From Mesotaenium endlicherianum (lineage: Eukaryota; Streptophyta; Zygnematophyceae; Zygnematales; Mesotaeniaceae): 64,000 nucleotides of DNA. Of the stretch, positions 27,580-37,429 are shown piece by piece. The position numbers were made by a program, and so were the translations under genes. The stretch covers positions 18,922 through 82,921 of the forward strand of contig WELA01007912.1 of NCBI GenBank assembly GCA_009602735.1. The letters run 5' to 3'. The notes under the pieces are model-generated. The model worked only from the letters and a program-made list of their open reading frames with translations. It did no database searches and had not been told where the DNA came from. The number at the start of each line of letters is the position of its first letter. The stretch's first letter is position 1.

Positions 27580-29084
27580 TCGCCTTTATACAATCCAAAC
27601 TCGGAGAGTGTTGGATTTAGCCGGGATGACAGTATGCTCAGCCTCACCTGTTTGGCATTCACTGCATTAAAAAGCAGTAATCGCTTGTATCCTACGGTGC
27701 TGCCTTCTGTGATCTTTTTCCACTCGTTGGCTTCTTTATATTCCAAAACAAAACTTTCTATACGCTGCCCTACAGCAATGTTTTCCTGTAGTGACAAAAT
27801 ATTGAAGGTCTGAGCTGATGGAAATGTCAATTCAATAGTAGCAGTGGTATCTTGTCCTTTCGTAGTAAAATAGGTTTCATATTTCCCGTCTGTCATGGCA
27901 TGGGTATTCATTCCATTCGCGCATTTGATCACTGCATTTTTAGCCAGGTTCTGCTGAAAAGTGCGATCCATCAACTGTTTGAATCTCTGCAAATTTTTCA
28001 CATCATACTCCGAAAGCCGTCCTTCCCTATTAGGTGGTATGTTCAGCAATAACACACCGTTGCGCCCCACCGAGCTGAAATAAATATCGAATAGCTGTTG
28101 CGGGGTTTTCACTTTGCTGTCTTCTTTAGTATGATAAAACCAACCTGGTCTTATAGAGACATCTGTTTCGGCAGGATACCATACCAATCCATGGGCATTT
28201 CTTATTTTATCGCGACTGCCCAGGTCATTTTCCCTCTTATCTCCCGTTGGTGCAAATGCAACATCTTTCTGCGAGTCACCGGCAATTTTCGCCATCATAT
28301 TCAGATCAGCGGGTATCACGCTCCATTCCATTTCACGTCCCCTTCCGGTTTCAGTGCCTACCCATCTTACATCGGGTCCCATGATGGCGATGGTAGCAGT
28401 GGGTTGCAGGCGGCGGATCAGTTCGTACCACCTGTTGAAATCATACACCTGTTTCTTTCCATTAGGGCCTTCTCCATTGGCGCCATCAAACCACACTTCA
28501 TCTACGCGACCGTATTGGGTTAACAATTCTGTGAGTTGATTGACAAAATAATCATTGTACGCTTCGGTACCATAAAGTGCCGAGTTCCTGTCCCAGGGAG
28601 AGAGGTAAACACCGAAGCCGATGTTCAATTCGCGGCAGGCATCGGATACTTCTTTTACTACATCGCCTTTCCCATTTTTCCAGGGTGACTGCTTAACAGA
28701 ATGCGCTGTGTATTTGCTGGGCCACAAACAAAAACCATCGTGGTGTTTGGCTGTGATGATCACTTGCTTGAATCCGGCTTCTTTAACTGTTTTCACCCAT
28801 TGTTTGGCATCGAGGGCGGTTGGGTTGAACACTTTCTCGTCTTCTTTTCCATCACCCCATTCCTTGTCTGTAAAAGTGTTGACGCCAAAATGAAAGAACG
28901 CAGTCAGCTCGAGTTTTTGCCAGCGCAGTTGCCTGGGACTGGGTGTAACATGGGCTGCCTTATAAATGATTTCTTTTTCCGATTCGCCGGAAGAGATGGT
29001 CACATAATTAGTTGCCGGCTTACTTAGTTGAGCTTGTAAGCCGAACGGTAAAGAACATAACAAAAGCGCAGTGAATGATTTCAT
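27576..29084 (-). CDS. Alpha-L-fucosidase, GH29, with a C-terminal F5/8-type C domain
   Basis: 502 residues. Signal peptide ending LQAQ. The (beta/alpha)8 domain includes ITAKHHDGFCLWPS and the nucleophile region VDEVWFDGANG with Asp200. The C-terminal 130 residues (KCANGMNTHAMTDGKYETYF...IELTFPSAQTFNILSLQE...) form a discoidin/CBM32-like galactose-binding module. It releases alpha-L-fucose from glycans in the periplasm or outside. It is part of the minus-strand polysaccharide locus, 30 bases downstream of the truncated sulfatase. Confidence 0.93.
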   Translation of the reverse strand: MKSFTALLLCSLPFGLQAQLSKPATNYVTISSGESEKEIIYKAAHVTPSPRQLRWQKLELTAFFHFGVNTFTDKEWGDGKEDEKVFNPTALDAKQWVKTVKEAGFKQVIITAKHHDGFCLWPSKYTAHSVKQSPWKNGKGDVVKEVSDACRELNIGFGVYLSPWDRNSALYGTEAYNDYFVNQLTELLTQYGRVDEVWFDGANGEGPNGKKQVYDFNRWYELIRRLQPTATIAIMGPDVRWVGTETGRGREMEWSVIPADLNMMAKIAGDSQKDVAFAPTGDKRENDLGSRDKIRNAHGLVWYPAETDVSIRPGWFYHTKEDSKVKTPQQLFDIYFSSVGRNGVLLLNIPPNREGRLSEYDVKNLQRFKQLMDRTFQQNLAKNAVIKCANGMNTHAMTDGKYETYFTTKGQDTTATIELTFPSAQTFNILSLQENIAVGQRIESFVLEYKEANEWKKITEGSTVGYKRLLLFNAVNAKQVRLSILSSRLNPTLSEFGLYKGD

Positions 29085-29114
29085 GTGATAATGTATTGTG
29101 TTTTCGATTACTTT

Positions 29115-29927
29115 TTATTTGACTTCATCCGGCATGGGCACCTGTTTGCCAGTGGCTTTGAATGAAGGCATGGGCGCTTGCCAGTTTCTCAAACGATTGG
29201 AAAGTTGTGAAGACAAATCCTTCACTACAGCCGGGTATTGTTTGGAAACATCTTTCATTTCGCCGATATCGGCTGCAAGATCATACAATTCTTTGGTGCC
29301 TGTTTTCATATTATACACCAGTTTCCAATTGGCTTTTCTGATAGCGGCCCTATAATTGATGCCAGGTCCGCCTGCGGCATGTCCTGCAATGTTTAGCATG
29401 AACCCGATATTCAACGGATCGCTGGCCGGTGTTTCCATCGCTCCGAAATGCGCTTTGCCACAATGAATGGTATAATAGCCTGCTTCTTTCAACAGCAGCG
29501 GCAGCGGCGTTGCATATACGGTATGTTCGATACCAGGCACGGGTGACATTCCATTGATATTCCAATCGGGAGAAAGAAGCATACTGTCTTTGTAGTCAAC
29601 CGATTGATCTTTTCTTAAAGTCCATTTGGTCACTTTGTGATGGGCAGCATTCATGCCAGTCATCAGGCTCACACGACTGGGTGAGCAAACCGGCGTGGCG
29701 TAGGCATTGGTGAATTTCATGCCTTCTGCCGCCAGCCTTTCCATATTGGGCGTATGATAGCGCTTGTTCCATTCTGTAGGCTTCGTCCAGAAAGGAACAG
29801 AACAATCCTGCCAACCCATATCATCTAACAGGAACAGGATGATATTGGGTCTTTTCATTTGTTGGGCATGGCAATGCAATGCAGTTAAAAAAATAAATAA
29901 ACTACCTGCTAAAATGTATTTTTTCAT
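29115..29927 (-). CDS. Arylsulfatase with a large internal deletion (probably non-functional)
   Basis: 270 residues from the ATG at 29927, which opens a signal peptide ending CHAQ. The N-terminal half is a normal family S1 sulfatase: metal-binding NIILFLLDDMGW (Asp35, Asp36), the formylglycine site C-S-P-S-R (Cys81), and HCGKAHFGA. At about residue 190 (base about 29355) it jumps from IAGHAAGGPG straight to Y.AAIRKANWKLVY...ELYDLA.D, which belongs to the C-terminal subdomain. Some 200 residues are missing, including the usual GDNG metal-binding region. The frame is kept. It sits between SusD and the fucosidase. Confidence 0.85.
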   Translation of the reverse strand: MKKYILAGSLFIFLTALHCHAQQMKRPNIILFLLDDMGWQDCSVPFWTKPTEWNKRYHTPNMERLAAEGMKFTNAYATPVCSPSRVSLMTGMNAAHHKVTKWTLRKDQSVDYKDSMLLSPDWNINGMSPVPGIEHTVYATPLPLLLKEAGYYTIHCGKAHFGAMETPASDPLNIGFMLNIAGHAAGGPGINYRAAIRKANWKLVYNMKTGTKELYDLAADIGEMKDVSKQYPAVVKDLSSQLSNRLRNWQAPMPSFKATGKQVPMPDEVK

Positions 29928-29951
29928 ACTCTTTGTACAGATGGTAAAGAT

Positions 29952-29985
29952 CATAAAAAAGCCACACAAAAATTTGTGTGGCTTT
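29952..29985 (-). terminator. Terminator after the susCD genes
   Basis: Stem AAAGCCACACAAA (29958-29970) with TTTGTGTGGCTTT (29973-29985), 13 bp; on the minus strand it is followed by a T-run. It lies 24 bases after the susD stop, so the sulfatase and fucosidase downstream may be transcribed less or separately. Confidence 0.88.
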
Positions 29986-30008
29986 GCATACCTGATTTCG
30001 CTTGATCC

Positions 30009-31847
30009 TTATTCCGGTATTTTGTCTAGAGGTGGAACGTTCAATTCAAATCCCGTATAGCCCTGGTTCTGGTTGATGCGGCCATTGGTATTGGCATTGA
30101 TGGCATCCTGTGGAACGGGCCACAATATGTGATAAGGGCTCATCTTATACATATCGCTGTGAACAGTCATGATGTTCTTGCGATAGAAATCGTTTTTCTC
30201 CAGCACGCGGTCATAAAAGAAATTGGCTGTAGAGAAACTGGCAGAAGTATAGGTCTTGCCATTATAGGGCGTACCTGTTTTGGCAAAAATATAAGCCATC
30301 CTGGTGAGCTCTGTCTTGCGGGGCTCTTCCCAGTACAATTCACGTGCACGTTCATCGAGCACGGTACCCAGGTTCACTTGCGCCGATGTATAAGGGGCGC
30401 ATTTGGCACGGGTTCTGATTGTATTGATATCGGCTGTAGCGCTGGCTGCATCGCCCTTCCACAAATAAGCTTCGGCGCGGAGCAAATATGTTTCAGCCAA
30501 CCTGAATACATACCAATCGGAGTGGCCACCCCTCATAGGGTTATTCTCCTGGTCGGCCACAAACAACTTATAATGCGGCCAGGGGTACCAGTAGCGAATG
30601 GTATCGCCATTTTTCACCAACAGGCTGTTGCCATTATACAAACGTAAGCGCTGTCCGTAATAAGGATTGTTGGCTTTTTTCAGCGCAGGATCATTGTAAC
30701 GCAAGTTTTCCATGTACATCCAGTTACCCGAAGTAGAGTCATGCCTGAGGTCATTCACATCATCCCATATGTACACCGTACTATAAGGAGTCAGGCGACA
30801 ACGGCCGATACCCCTTCCGTAATAGGAGAAATTGTCTATTTCAACACCTTGTGTTGTTGCTACTCCATTCTTCTGATCCGGGGTGATGATTTGTCCGCCT
30901 CCATACCAGGGTACTGCCTGCCGCATGATTGACATACCACCGGAATAAGCACCTACATCACCAAAACGGTCTGTTACCAGGAACAAGCCTTCGGTATTTG
31001 TGGGCAATGATTTGTTTTCGGGTCTGTGCAGATCCCAGGTTACATTTTTGGCAGCAACTCCTGCATCAACGCCAAAGCGTGATGTCATCAATCTGAAATA
31101 ACCGCTGTTGATCACCGCATTGGCACTGGCAATCGCATCATCGAACAAGCCTAATGCGAGATTCACTTTGGTAAGCAGGTGATAAACAGCTCCGCGGTTC
31201 ACATCGCCTTTATCGGTGATCCAGGGAACATATTTAACAGCGAACTCCAGGTCCTGCTTCATTCTTGCAAGAATCACTTCTCTTTTTACAGTAGCGAAAT
31301 CTACCTTGGGGCCTGTTAATTCTTTCATCGGACAGGGTACATCACCAAACTGATTTACCAGGCGGTAATAATCAAAAGACCGGAAGAAATAAGCTTTGCC
31401 CAGGATGATATTCTTGGCAGAATCGGGTATTGTTTTCACACCGCCAACCCTGGAAATCACTGTATTGGCAAGGCGTATACCTATATATTCCTGTGTCCAG
31501 TACCAACCGATCCGGTTATAGTCTACGTGGTTCAACTGCGCATCGGGTTTGATAAGGATGTCCATGTTCTGTGCCGGCCCGGTTTTGTCTGTAGTACCTT
31601 CTACCGCCACTTCCGAAAAAATATTTTCAGATATGATGGGCGCACCATCACCATAATATTCATCGCGCAGGTTCTTTGCACATGCCGCCAGCGCTGCATT
31701 GAAGCCGGGAATATCCACCATTGAATTCTCCGGTGAATAGAAAGACAGGGGCTTCGGTTCCAGGAAATCTTTTTTACAACCTGCGCTGATAACCAGTACC
31801 ATTGTCAGGCAGTAAAGTATTCGTTTATTGATATTGTTCGTTTTCAT
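30009..31847 (-). CDS. SusD/RagB-family outer-membrane glycan-binding lipoprotein
   Basis: 612 residues. Lipoprotein signal with lipobox ISAGC (Cys24) followed by KKDFLEPKP, the standard SusD start. The TPR-like part contains LGKAYFFRSFDYYRLVNQFGDVP, and the C-terminal part contains the usual YLLRAEAYLWKGD.A.A..DINTIR and LDERARELYWE. Pairs with the SusC protein 21 bases upstream to bind oligosaccharides at the surface and hand them to the TonB-dependent channel. Confidence 0.95.
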   Translation of the reverse strand: MKTNNINKRILYCLTMVLVISAGCKKDFLEPKPLSFYSPENSMVDIPGFNAALAACAKNLRDEYYGDGAPIISENIFSEVAVEGTTDKTGPAQNMDILIKPDAQLNHVDYNRIGWYWTQEYIGIRLANTVISRVGGVKTIPDSAKNIILGKAYFFRSFDYYRLVNQFGDVPCPMKELTGPKVDFATVKREVILARMKQDLEFAVKYVPWITDKGDVNRGAVYHLLTKVNLALGLFDDAIASANAVINSGYFRLMTSRFGVDAGVAAKNVTWDLHRPENKSLPTNTEGLFLVTDRFGDVGAYSGGMSIMRQAVPWYGGGQIITPDQKNGVATTQGVEIDNFSYYGRGIGRCRLTPYSTVYIWDDVNDLRHDSTSGNWMYMENLRYNDPALKKANNPYYGQRLRLYNGNSLLVKNGDTIRYWYPWPHYKLFVADQENNPMRGGHSDWYVFRLAETYLLRAEAYLWKGDAASATADINTIRTRAKCAPYTSAQVNLGTVLDERARELYWEEPRKTELTRMAYIFAKTGTPYNGKTYTSASFSTANFFYDRVLEKNDFYRKNIMTVHSDMYKMSPYHILWPVPQDAINANTNGRINQNQGYTGFELNVPPLDKIPE

Positions 31848-31868
31848 GCTTCTAATGATTTAATGGGT

Positions 31869-34800
31869 CTACAGGGTAACATTTAGGCCGAAATTGAATG
31901 TGATGGGAGTGATACCCTTGTTTTCCGGATCAAAATAATTCCAGGAAGAGTATACATAGGGGTTCACTACATTAACATACATTTTCACGGCTTCCATCTT
32001 ATACCTGTGGGCCAGTTCAGATGGCAGGCTATACGCAACGCTCACATTACTGATCCTTATGAAAGAAGACTTCTTGTACACATTCCATGAAACAGCACCA
32101 GCTGCATTGGAGTTGATCGCTGCATAATCGTTGATAGGATTGGCAGGAGTCCAGTAAGGACGCAGGTAGAAGTTAGACCTGTTGTAGAACTTATCAACGT
32201 TCTTAGCTTCATTTAACTGAGAAAGCTGTCCAATCCTTGAGTACAGGGTCAATGAAACATCGAAGTTGCGGAAGACCCTGAATTCGTTTCGAAGGTTCCA
32301 TGAAAAGTCAGGTGTTGTGGAGCCAATGAATTGCTTATCGTCTATGGTGTACTTACCATCGCCATTGGTGTCCTGTAACCTGAAATCGCCGGGCTTGTAA
32401 CCATAAGAAGCAGCATTTGAAGCATCGGCTACCTGCCAAACACCCAGTATCCTGTAATCATATATGGTATTGATGTCTTTGCCGATATACCAGCTGTTTT
32501 TGAGATCGTCTTTCTCTACATAAGTAGTCTTACCACTTGCATCTACAACCGGAACAGGGCCATACAGGTGTACGATCTTATTCCTGTTGAGCCAGAAACT
32601 GAACGTACTTCTCCAGGTAAAATTCCTTCGATCGAGGTTGAGCGAACTCACACTCATTTCAAAACCGGTGTTCTGTACTTCACCCAGGTTAGAAATTACA
32701 TTGCTAAATCCGGTTACACTGGGCAGCGAACGGCTTACCAGCAAATCCTTGGTGTTTCGCTGGTAATAATCAAAAGAACCGCTGATTCTTCCACGAAGAA
32801 TGGAATAATCAATACCCAGATTGACAGAAGCGTTTCGTTCCCATTTCAAATTGGAGTTGGCCATATTGCCAGTAGATAATGTTGCCACATCATATACGGT
32901 TCCGGAAGGCGTTATGTATACATATTTACTGGCATTGAGTTGTGCTATCGAAGCATAGCGGCCTATTTCACGGTTACCATTCTCTCCGTAAGAAGCCCTC
33001 AGTTTTGCGTAATCCAGCCATTTATCAAACCGGCGCATGAATCGCTCCTGGCTCAATGCCCATGATGCACCAAACGAATAAAAAGTAGCCCTGGGGTTCT
33101 GTTGTCCGAATGCAGAATATCCATCTCTTCTAACAGTACCCGTTAAGAAATAACGCTGGTCGTAATTATACGCGAGTCGTCCCATCAGGGCATCACCTGT
33201 AGCATACTCGTCTTTGGTAAAGGTATTTAAAATAGCAGCTCCACCCAGGTTATGATAGCTCAGGTTGGAGTTAGGCGAAAAGTTCTCTGCATTGGTGGAG
33301 TCGCCCCATGATTGAAATTTCTCAGCATTGATCAGGAAAGTAGCATCGAAGGTATGTTTACCAAATTGATGATACCATTTGATCACATTATCCAACTGCC
33401 ATTGATAAATTGTTTGGCTTTGCCTGATAGCAACGCCATTCCTTGCTGCAATGGTAGGGTTAAGCGGCGAACGGAAATTAAAGTACCGGTAATTCTCGAG
33501 CCTTGGTGTGAAATTCACCTGGTAAGAGAATCCCCATGGCAGTTTTCCTTTTGCATATACCGAACCGAAAAAGTTATCAAACTTTTTCATCCGGTCTGTA
33601 TAAGCCTGCTCCATAAATGGGTGCGTATTATTTCCCGGATCATCATTAGGACTCAATCGAAGTGTAACACCATCATCTGCATAGTATGAACCCCATGGAG
33701 TAGTTTGTTGCACGTCTGACATGGAAACAGGCACTGAGCTCTCATCCCTGTTACTATATTGTAAGTTCAATCCAACTGTCAGGAATTTAGTGGCTTGTCC
33801 CTCCAGGTTCACCCTGGTCCTGAAAACCTTGTATTGATCTCCCACGGTCAATCCCTGGTTGCTGAGATAACCCATCGAGAGATAATAATTAAAATCTTCT
33901 TTCCTGCCCGACATACTCACGGTATGATCGTGCTGCAAAGCGTTTTTATTATAAATCAGGTTTTCCCAGTTAAGCATTTTACCGGCCATGATATTACTGA
34001 TCTCTATAGGCTTAAACTCGTTCCTGTTCAGCCATTCCACCACCGGATCTCCGGCACTGCCCGGCCGCAGGCCCATCCATTGTGCTGTAGACAAACCACC
34101 CGGATTGGTGCGTGGATCCTTATAATAATATTGTATACCAGGAGTAGAAGCCGTATCGAATTTGACACCACCTACAGTAGGTGCCAAACCGGGCAGGAAC
34201 CAATATTTAGCGGCTGCTTCATAATCTTGTCTGAAATTGATCATTTCATTACCGTCGAGCAGGTGGGGTTTTTGCTCCAGCACATTGATGCCAATATTAT
34301 CGTTGAAAGTAATGGTGGGCTTATGGCTCTTGCTACTGCCTCTTTTGGTTGTGATAAGAATCACGCCATTGGCAGAGCGGGCTCCGTATACAGCAGCCGA
34401 GCTGGCATCTTTCAGGATGTCGATGGTAGCGATGTCATTAGGATTGATATCTTCCATACCTCCACCGAAAATCACTCCATCTAATACAATTACCGGAGGC
34501 GACTGTGCAGTTAGTGATCCCCTTCCTCTTACAGTAAGACTTGCATTGCTTCCTTTAGTACTGGCATCAAATCCTACATCCAGGCCGGGCGCATTTCCAC
34601 GGAGCAAGTCCTGCACCGAACGTGGATTTTCATTTTCCAATTGTGTAGCTTTCACTTGTGCTACAGCACCTGTTAAGTCTTTTTTAGTTTGGGTACCATA
34701 ACCAATCACCACTACATCATTTAATTGCAGTGACTGCTCCTCCATCATTACTACCAGGTTACCGGCATTCCCACGGAGTGGTATTTCCTTGTTAACGAAC

Positions 34801-35111
34801 CCGGTATAACTGAATACCAGGATAGCGTGTTCGTCTACATTCTTCAACACAAACGCCCCCTGTGCATTGGTAGTGACCCCTTTTTTTGTGCCTCTGATGG
34901 TCACACTCACACCTTCCAGGGGTTGGTTTTTACTGTCGGTTACCTTACCATTCAGTGTTCCGATCTGGACCGGCAAGTAATGTAAATGGGAATCTGCAGC
35001 ATTAGCGCTGAGTTGGACGCTTGTGAGGGCAAAGCAAATAAGCAGTAGATTCAGTTTGCGGTAGCTGAAGTCAAGCCACCGGGTCAGGACTGACCTGAGT
35101 TGTTTCGGCAT
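31869..35111 (-). CDS. SusC/RagA-family TonB-linked outer-membrane transporter
   Basis: 1080 residues from the ATG at 35111 (the two codons before it give only a TTG start). Signal sequence LLLICFALTSVQLSANA, an N-terminal carboxypeptidase-regulatory-like domain (GTLNGKVTDSKNQPLEGVSVTIRGT), a TonB-like box and plug (LNDVVVIGYGTQTKKDLTGAV), then a 22-strand barrel ending FNFGLNVTL. Imports oligosaccharides with SusD. No extracytoplasmic sigma or anti-sigma gene lies upstream, so regulation of this locus is not visible here. Confidence 0.96.
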   Translation of the reverse strand: MPKQLRSVLTRWLDFSYRKLNLLLICFALTSVQLSANAADSHLHYLPVQIGTLNGKVTDSKNQPLEGVSVTIRGTKKGVTTNAQGAFVLKNVDEHAILVFSYTGFVNKEIPLRGNAGNLVVMMEEQSLQLNDVVVIGYGTQTKKDLTGAVAQVKATQLENENPRSVQDLLRGNAPGLDVGFDASTKGSNASLTVRGRGSLTAQSPPVIVLDGVIFGGGMEDINPNDIATIDILKDASSAAVYGARSANGVILITTKRGSSKSHKPTITFNDNIGINVLEQKPHLLDGNEMINFRQDYEAAAKYWFLPGLAPTVGGVKFDTASTPGIQYYYKDPRTNPGGLSTAQWMGLRPGSAGDPVVEWLNRNEFKPIEISNIMAGKMLNWENLIYNKNALQHDHTVSMSGRKEDFNYYLSMGYLSNQGLTVGDQYKVFRTRVNLEGQATKFLTVGLNLQYSNRDESSVPVSMSDVQQTTPWGSYYADDGVTLRLSPNDDPGNNTHPFMEQAYTDRMKKFDNFFGSVYAKGKLPWGFSYQVNFTPRLENYRYFNFRSPLNPTIAARNGVAIRQSQTIYQWQLDNVIKWYHQFGKHTFDATFLINAEKFQSWGDSTNAENFSPNSNLSYHNLGGAAILNTFTKDEYATGDALMGRLAYNYDQRYFLTGTVRRDGYSAFGQQNPRATFYSFGASWALSQERFMRRFDKWLDYAKLRASYGENGNREIGRYASIAQLNASKYVYITPSGTVYDVATLSTGNMANSNLKWERNASVNLGIDYSILRGRISGSFDYYQRNTKDLLVSRSLPSVTGFSNVISNLGEVQNTGFEMSVSSLNLDRRNFTWRSTFSFWLNRNKIVHLYGPVPVVDASGKTTYVEKDDLKNSWYIGKDINTIYDYRILGVWQVADASNAASYGYKPGDFRLQDTNGDGKYTIDDKQFIGSTTPDFSWNLRNEFRVFRNFDVSLTLYSRIGQLSQLNEAKNVDKFYNRSNFYLRPYWTPANPINDYAAINSNAAGAVSWNVYKKSSFIRISNVSVAYSLPSELAHRYKMEAVKMYVNVVNPYVYSSWNYFDPENKGITPITFNFGLNVTL

Positions 35112-35302
35112 GTGCAATCGTTTTAGAATTGATTAATTGGCAGTTCGCCATACGTTTCGTTACGTATGTAGACCATCAAATTACACTAACCTATCTTTAA
35201 CAATTGCATTTTGCACAGGAAAAGAATGCAAAAACGTCCGGAAACGTTTGCATAGATAAATTTTGAAATACAAGATTTAGACCTTAATATTTCCTACACA
35301 AC

Positions 35303-35665
35303 CTACATAAGGAATCTTTCCGATACAATCTTTCCTTCTTTATTGACTTCATATACACAGAGTTCACTCATATTCATGCGGTCATGCCCTTTCATGGTGA
35401 CGTCCATACCCATGATCACTGCAAAAGAATTACCTGCTACCAGCGGTTCCGATACGGTAAAACTATGCATTTGTTCCACCATGGATTCGAATTTGTGCCC
35501 TTTTTTGATAATGGCATCCAGTCCATGCGTTTCCTTTTCAAATGCGGGCGTGGCATGAGGCTCTATGCTGATGGCATCATTCGCATACAATTCTTTTTGG
35601 GCTGTTTCAAATTGCCCCTGGCGGCAGAGTTCAGCGAGTCTTGCCGCGATCTTTGAAGTGTTCAT
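35303..35665 (-). CDS. SnoaL-like / NTF2-fold protein
   Basis: 120 residues, no signal peptide. Pattern IAARLAELCRQGQFETAQKELYANDAISIEPHATP....THGLDAIIKKGHKFE... and AVIMGMDVTMKGHDRM.M.ELCVYEV.EGKIVSERF, a compact NTF2-like cone fold of the SnoaL type. Function unknown; such proteins bind small molecules or act as isomerases. It sits inside the polysaccharide locus on the same strand, but there is no evident link to glycan use. Confidence 0.8.
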   Translation of the reverse strand: MNTSKIAARLAELCRQGQFETAQKELYANDAISIEPHATPAFEKETHGLDAIIKKGHKFESMVEQMHSFTVSEPLVAGNSFAVIMGMDVTMKGHDRMNMSELCVYEVNKEGKIVSERFLM

Positions 35666-35725
35666 GTTTTTTCTTTAAATCTACAGTGAAAAAAAAAGCT
35701 GCGCTATTAATCTTGATGAGCGGTG

Positions 35726-37264
35726 TTAATCAGTCTGCATGTAGCTTGATTCAAGCGTTACAATACTGCCTGGCAATATATGGATAACACTTTCACTGGG
35801 ATATCTCTTTTTTTCAAGGCGCAGTGAGGTGCTGGTAGTATAAGTTATCCACTCCTGCTTCGTAAAAATTGAACGATCGTGTTGGTCTATAAAGCGTAAT
35901 TTTTGTTCTTTGGCAGTAGTATTGATGATTACAAATACCAATCGATGGTTTGCCCTGTCTTTATAAGCAGATACCAATAAACTATCTGCCCCGGGTATAC
36001 CTACTGCAACCCGCAGCATCCCGGGTCTTACAAACCTGCTGTAATTACCAAGTACCCACAACGTTTTGCTGTCGTAATAACGACCAGCCGCTTTGTTTTT
36101 ATCGATATAAATGAGCCCGTCTTTGTAATCATAAGGTGAAATAGCCAACCACCATTGCCAGGCTGCGGCATTTCCAGCCACCAGGTCTGCATGAATGACT
36201 TTCGCTACATATAAAGCAGTAGCTATGCCCGTGTCTCTTCCCCGGCCATTGATCTCTCCTGCATTATCTCCCAACACGGAATACTCTGTTTGCCAATAGC
36301 GTAAACCTTTAATCTCTGCAATTTTCCGTGAAATATTGTCTCTGATGTGTATGGCCGTTGCATACGGGGAGCTGGTAAAATAACTGTGGGAAGCCACCAC
36401 CCGTTCCACTGCTGGCAAACCACCAACAAAACCGGCCGGCGAATCATTGAAGAAGGCTTCGACTTGATTGTTTTTCAGTATGCGGTCGCGACTGTTGAGC
36501 AGGTATTGAAGCTGCCCCGATTCGGGGATAATCAGTTTGGTTGACAACTTGTTTTCCTTTAAAACAGTATCGAATGTTTTGACCAGGTTGCTGATCTCAT
36601 GATTGGTATACGGGCTACCTTCCTGTCCCCCATCGCTCCAGTCCCATTGTGGTTCATTGACCGGGCTCAGGTAGTTGAATGTTATACCTTCCTGTTGTTT
36701 GATATGTTTCAACGTTTCAGTTGCATACACTGCAAAAGCTTGATATTGATCAGGAGCAATATTACAAACGCCTTTATGTGCAAAAGCTTTTTTATTACGG
36801 GTGAATTCAACAGGCGGACTATTGAAGAAGCCCAGGAACAATTTCACACCCCGTTGCTTCGCCGCATGCAGAAACCATAATTGCGCTTTTTGCTGCTGCC
36901 AGTTGTAGGCACCATTTTTTCCCAGGAAAGAAGAAGCTCTTCGCCATTCGTCCCGTATGCCGCTGCTATCCCCTTGTTCCCTGCTGCCCGCGCCAAAATT
37001 GAAACGCCATAAGCTTAACCCAATTCCTTTAGGGTTGCCGTTATCAAGCGTATCCATACTGAACAGCCAATCAGCCATCTTATTTTTAGCAGCCTCCGGC
37101 CAATTACCAACAAACTGGCATGACCAAGCATCTGAAGCGCCGAAATTTTCTATTGTCTGAAATGTCTTTTGAAGATCGACCCTTATAACAAGTGTATCTG
37201 TCTGCCTGGCTTGCCCAGGCTCATAGCACAGGCATAATATGAATGCAGCAAGTAATAGGCGCAT
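35726..37264 (-). CDS. Glycoside hydrolase family 30 (endo-beta-1,6-galactanase-like)
   Basis: 512 residues. Signal peptide ending GQARQ. GH30 features: QTIENFGASDAWSCQ near the N-terminus, acid/base Glu204 in SPVNEPQWDW, nucleophile Glu327 in YWQTEYSVLGD, and a C-terminal beta-sandwich (GSIVTLESSYM). The DAWS.QFVG.W and NSPP..FT elements suggest the subgroup of endo-beta-1,6-galactanases that trim side chains of type II arabinogalactan; the subfamily is from memory. Exported. Neighbours GH51 and GH29 fit a shared substrate. Confidence 0.85.
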   Translation of the reverse strand: MRLLLAAFILCLCYEPGQARQTDTLVIRVDLQKTFQTIENFGASDAWSCQFVGNWPEAAKNKMADWLFSMDTLDNGNPKGIGLSLWRFNFGAGSREQGDSSGIRDEWRRASSFLGKNGAYNWQQQKAQLWFLHAAKQRGVKLFLGFFNSPPVEFTRNKKAFAHKGVCNIAPDQYQAFAVYATETLKHIKQQEGITFNYLSPVNEPQWDWSDGGQEGSPYTNHEISNLVKTFDTVLKENKLSTKLIIPESGQLQYLLNSRDRILKNNQVEAFFNDSPAGFVGGLPAVERVVASHSYFTSSPYATAIHIRDNISRKIAEIKGLRYWQTEYSVLGDNAGEINGRGRDTGIATALYVAKVIHADLVAGNAAAWQWWLAISPYDYKDGLIYIDKNKAAGRYYDSKTLWVLGNYSRFVRPGMLRVAVGIPGADSLLVSAYKDRANHRLVFVIINTTAKEQKLRFIDQHDRSIFTKQEWITYTTSTSLRLEKKRYPSESVIHILPGSIVTLESSYMQTD

Positions 37265-37429
37265 GAAGAAACTGGTTCTATGGTGAGGTCAATATTGTTC
37301 AGCTTATCTTCTTTAAAGCAATAAATATAGTTATCTATCAGCGAAATGATTCAACAAGTCAGCAATGCCTCATTGGCGTTGATCGATTGTTTCATGTATA
37401 ATCCAATGCATAAAACAAGTTTATAACAG

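Noticed and set aside
33795-34484. 229-codon plus-strand frame inside susC
   Set aside because: Antisense shadow of the SusC barrel gene.
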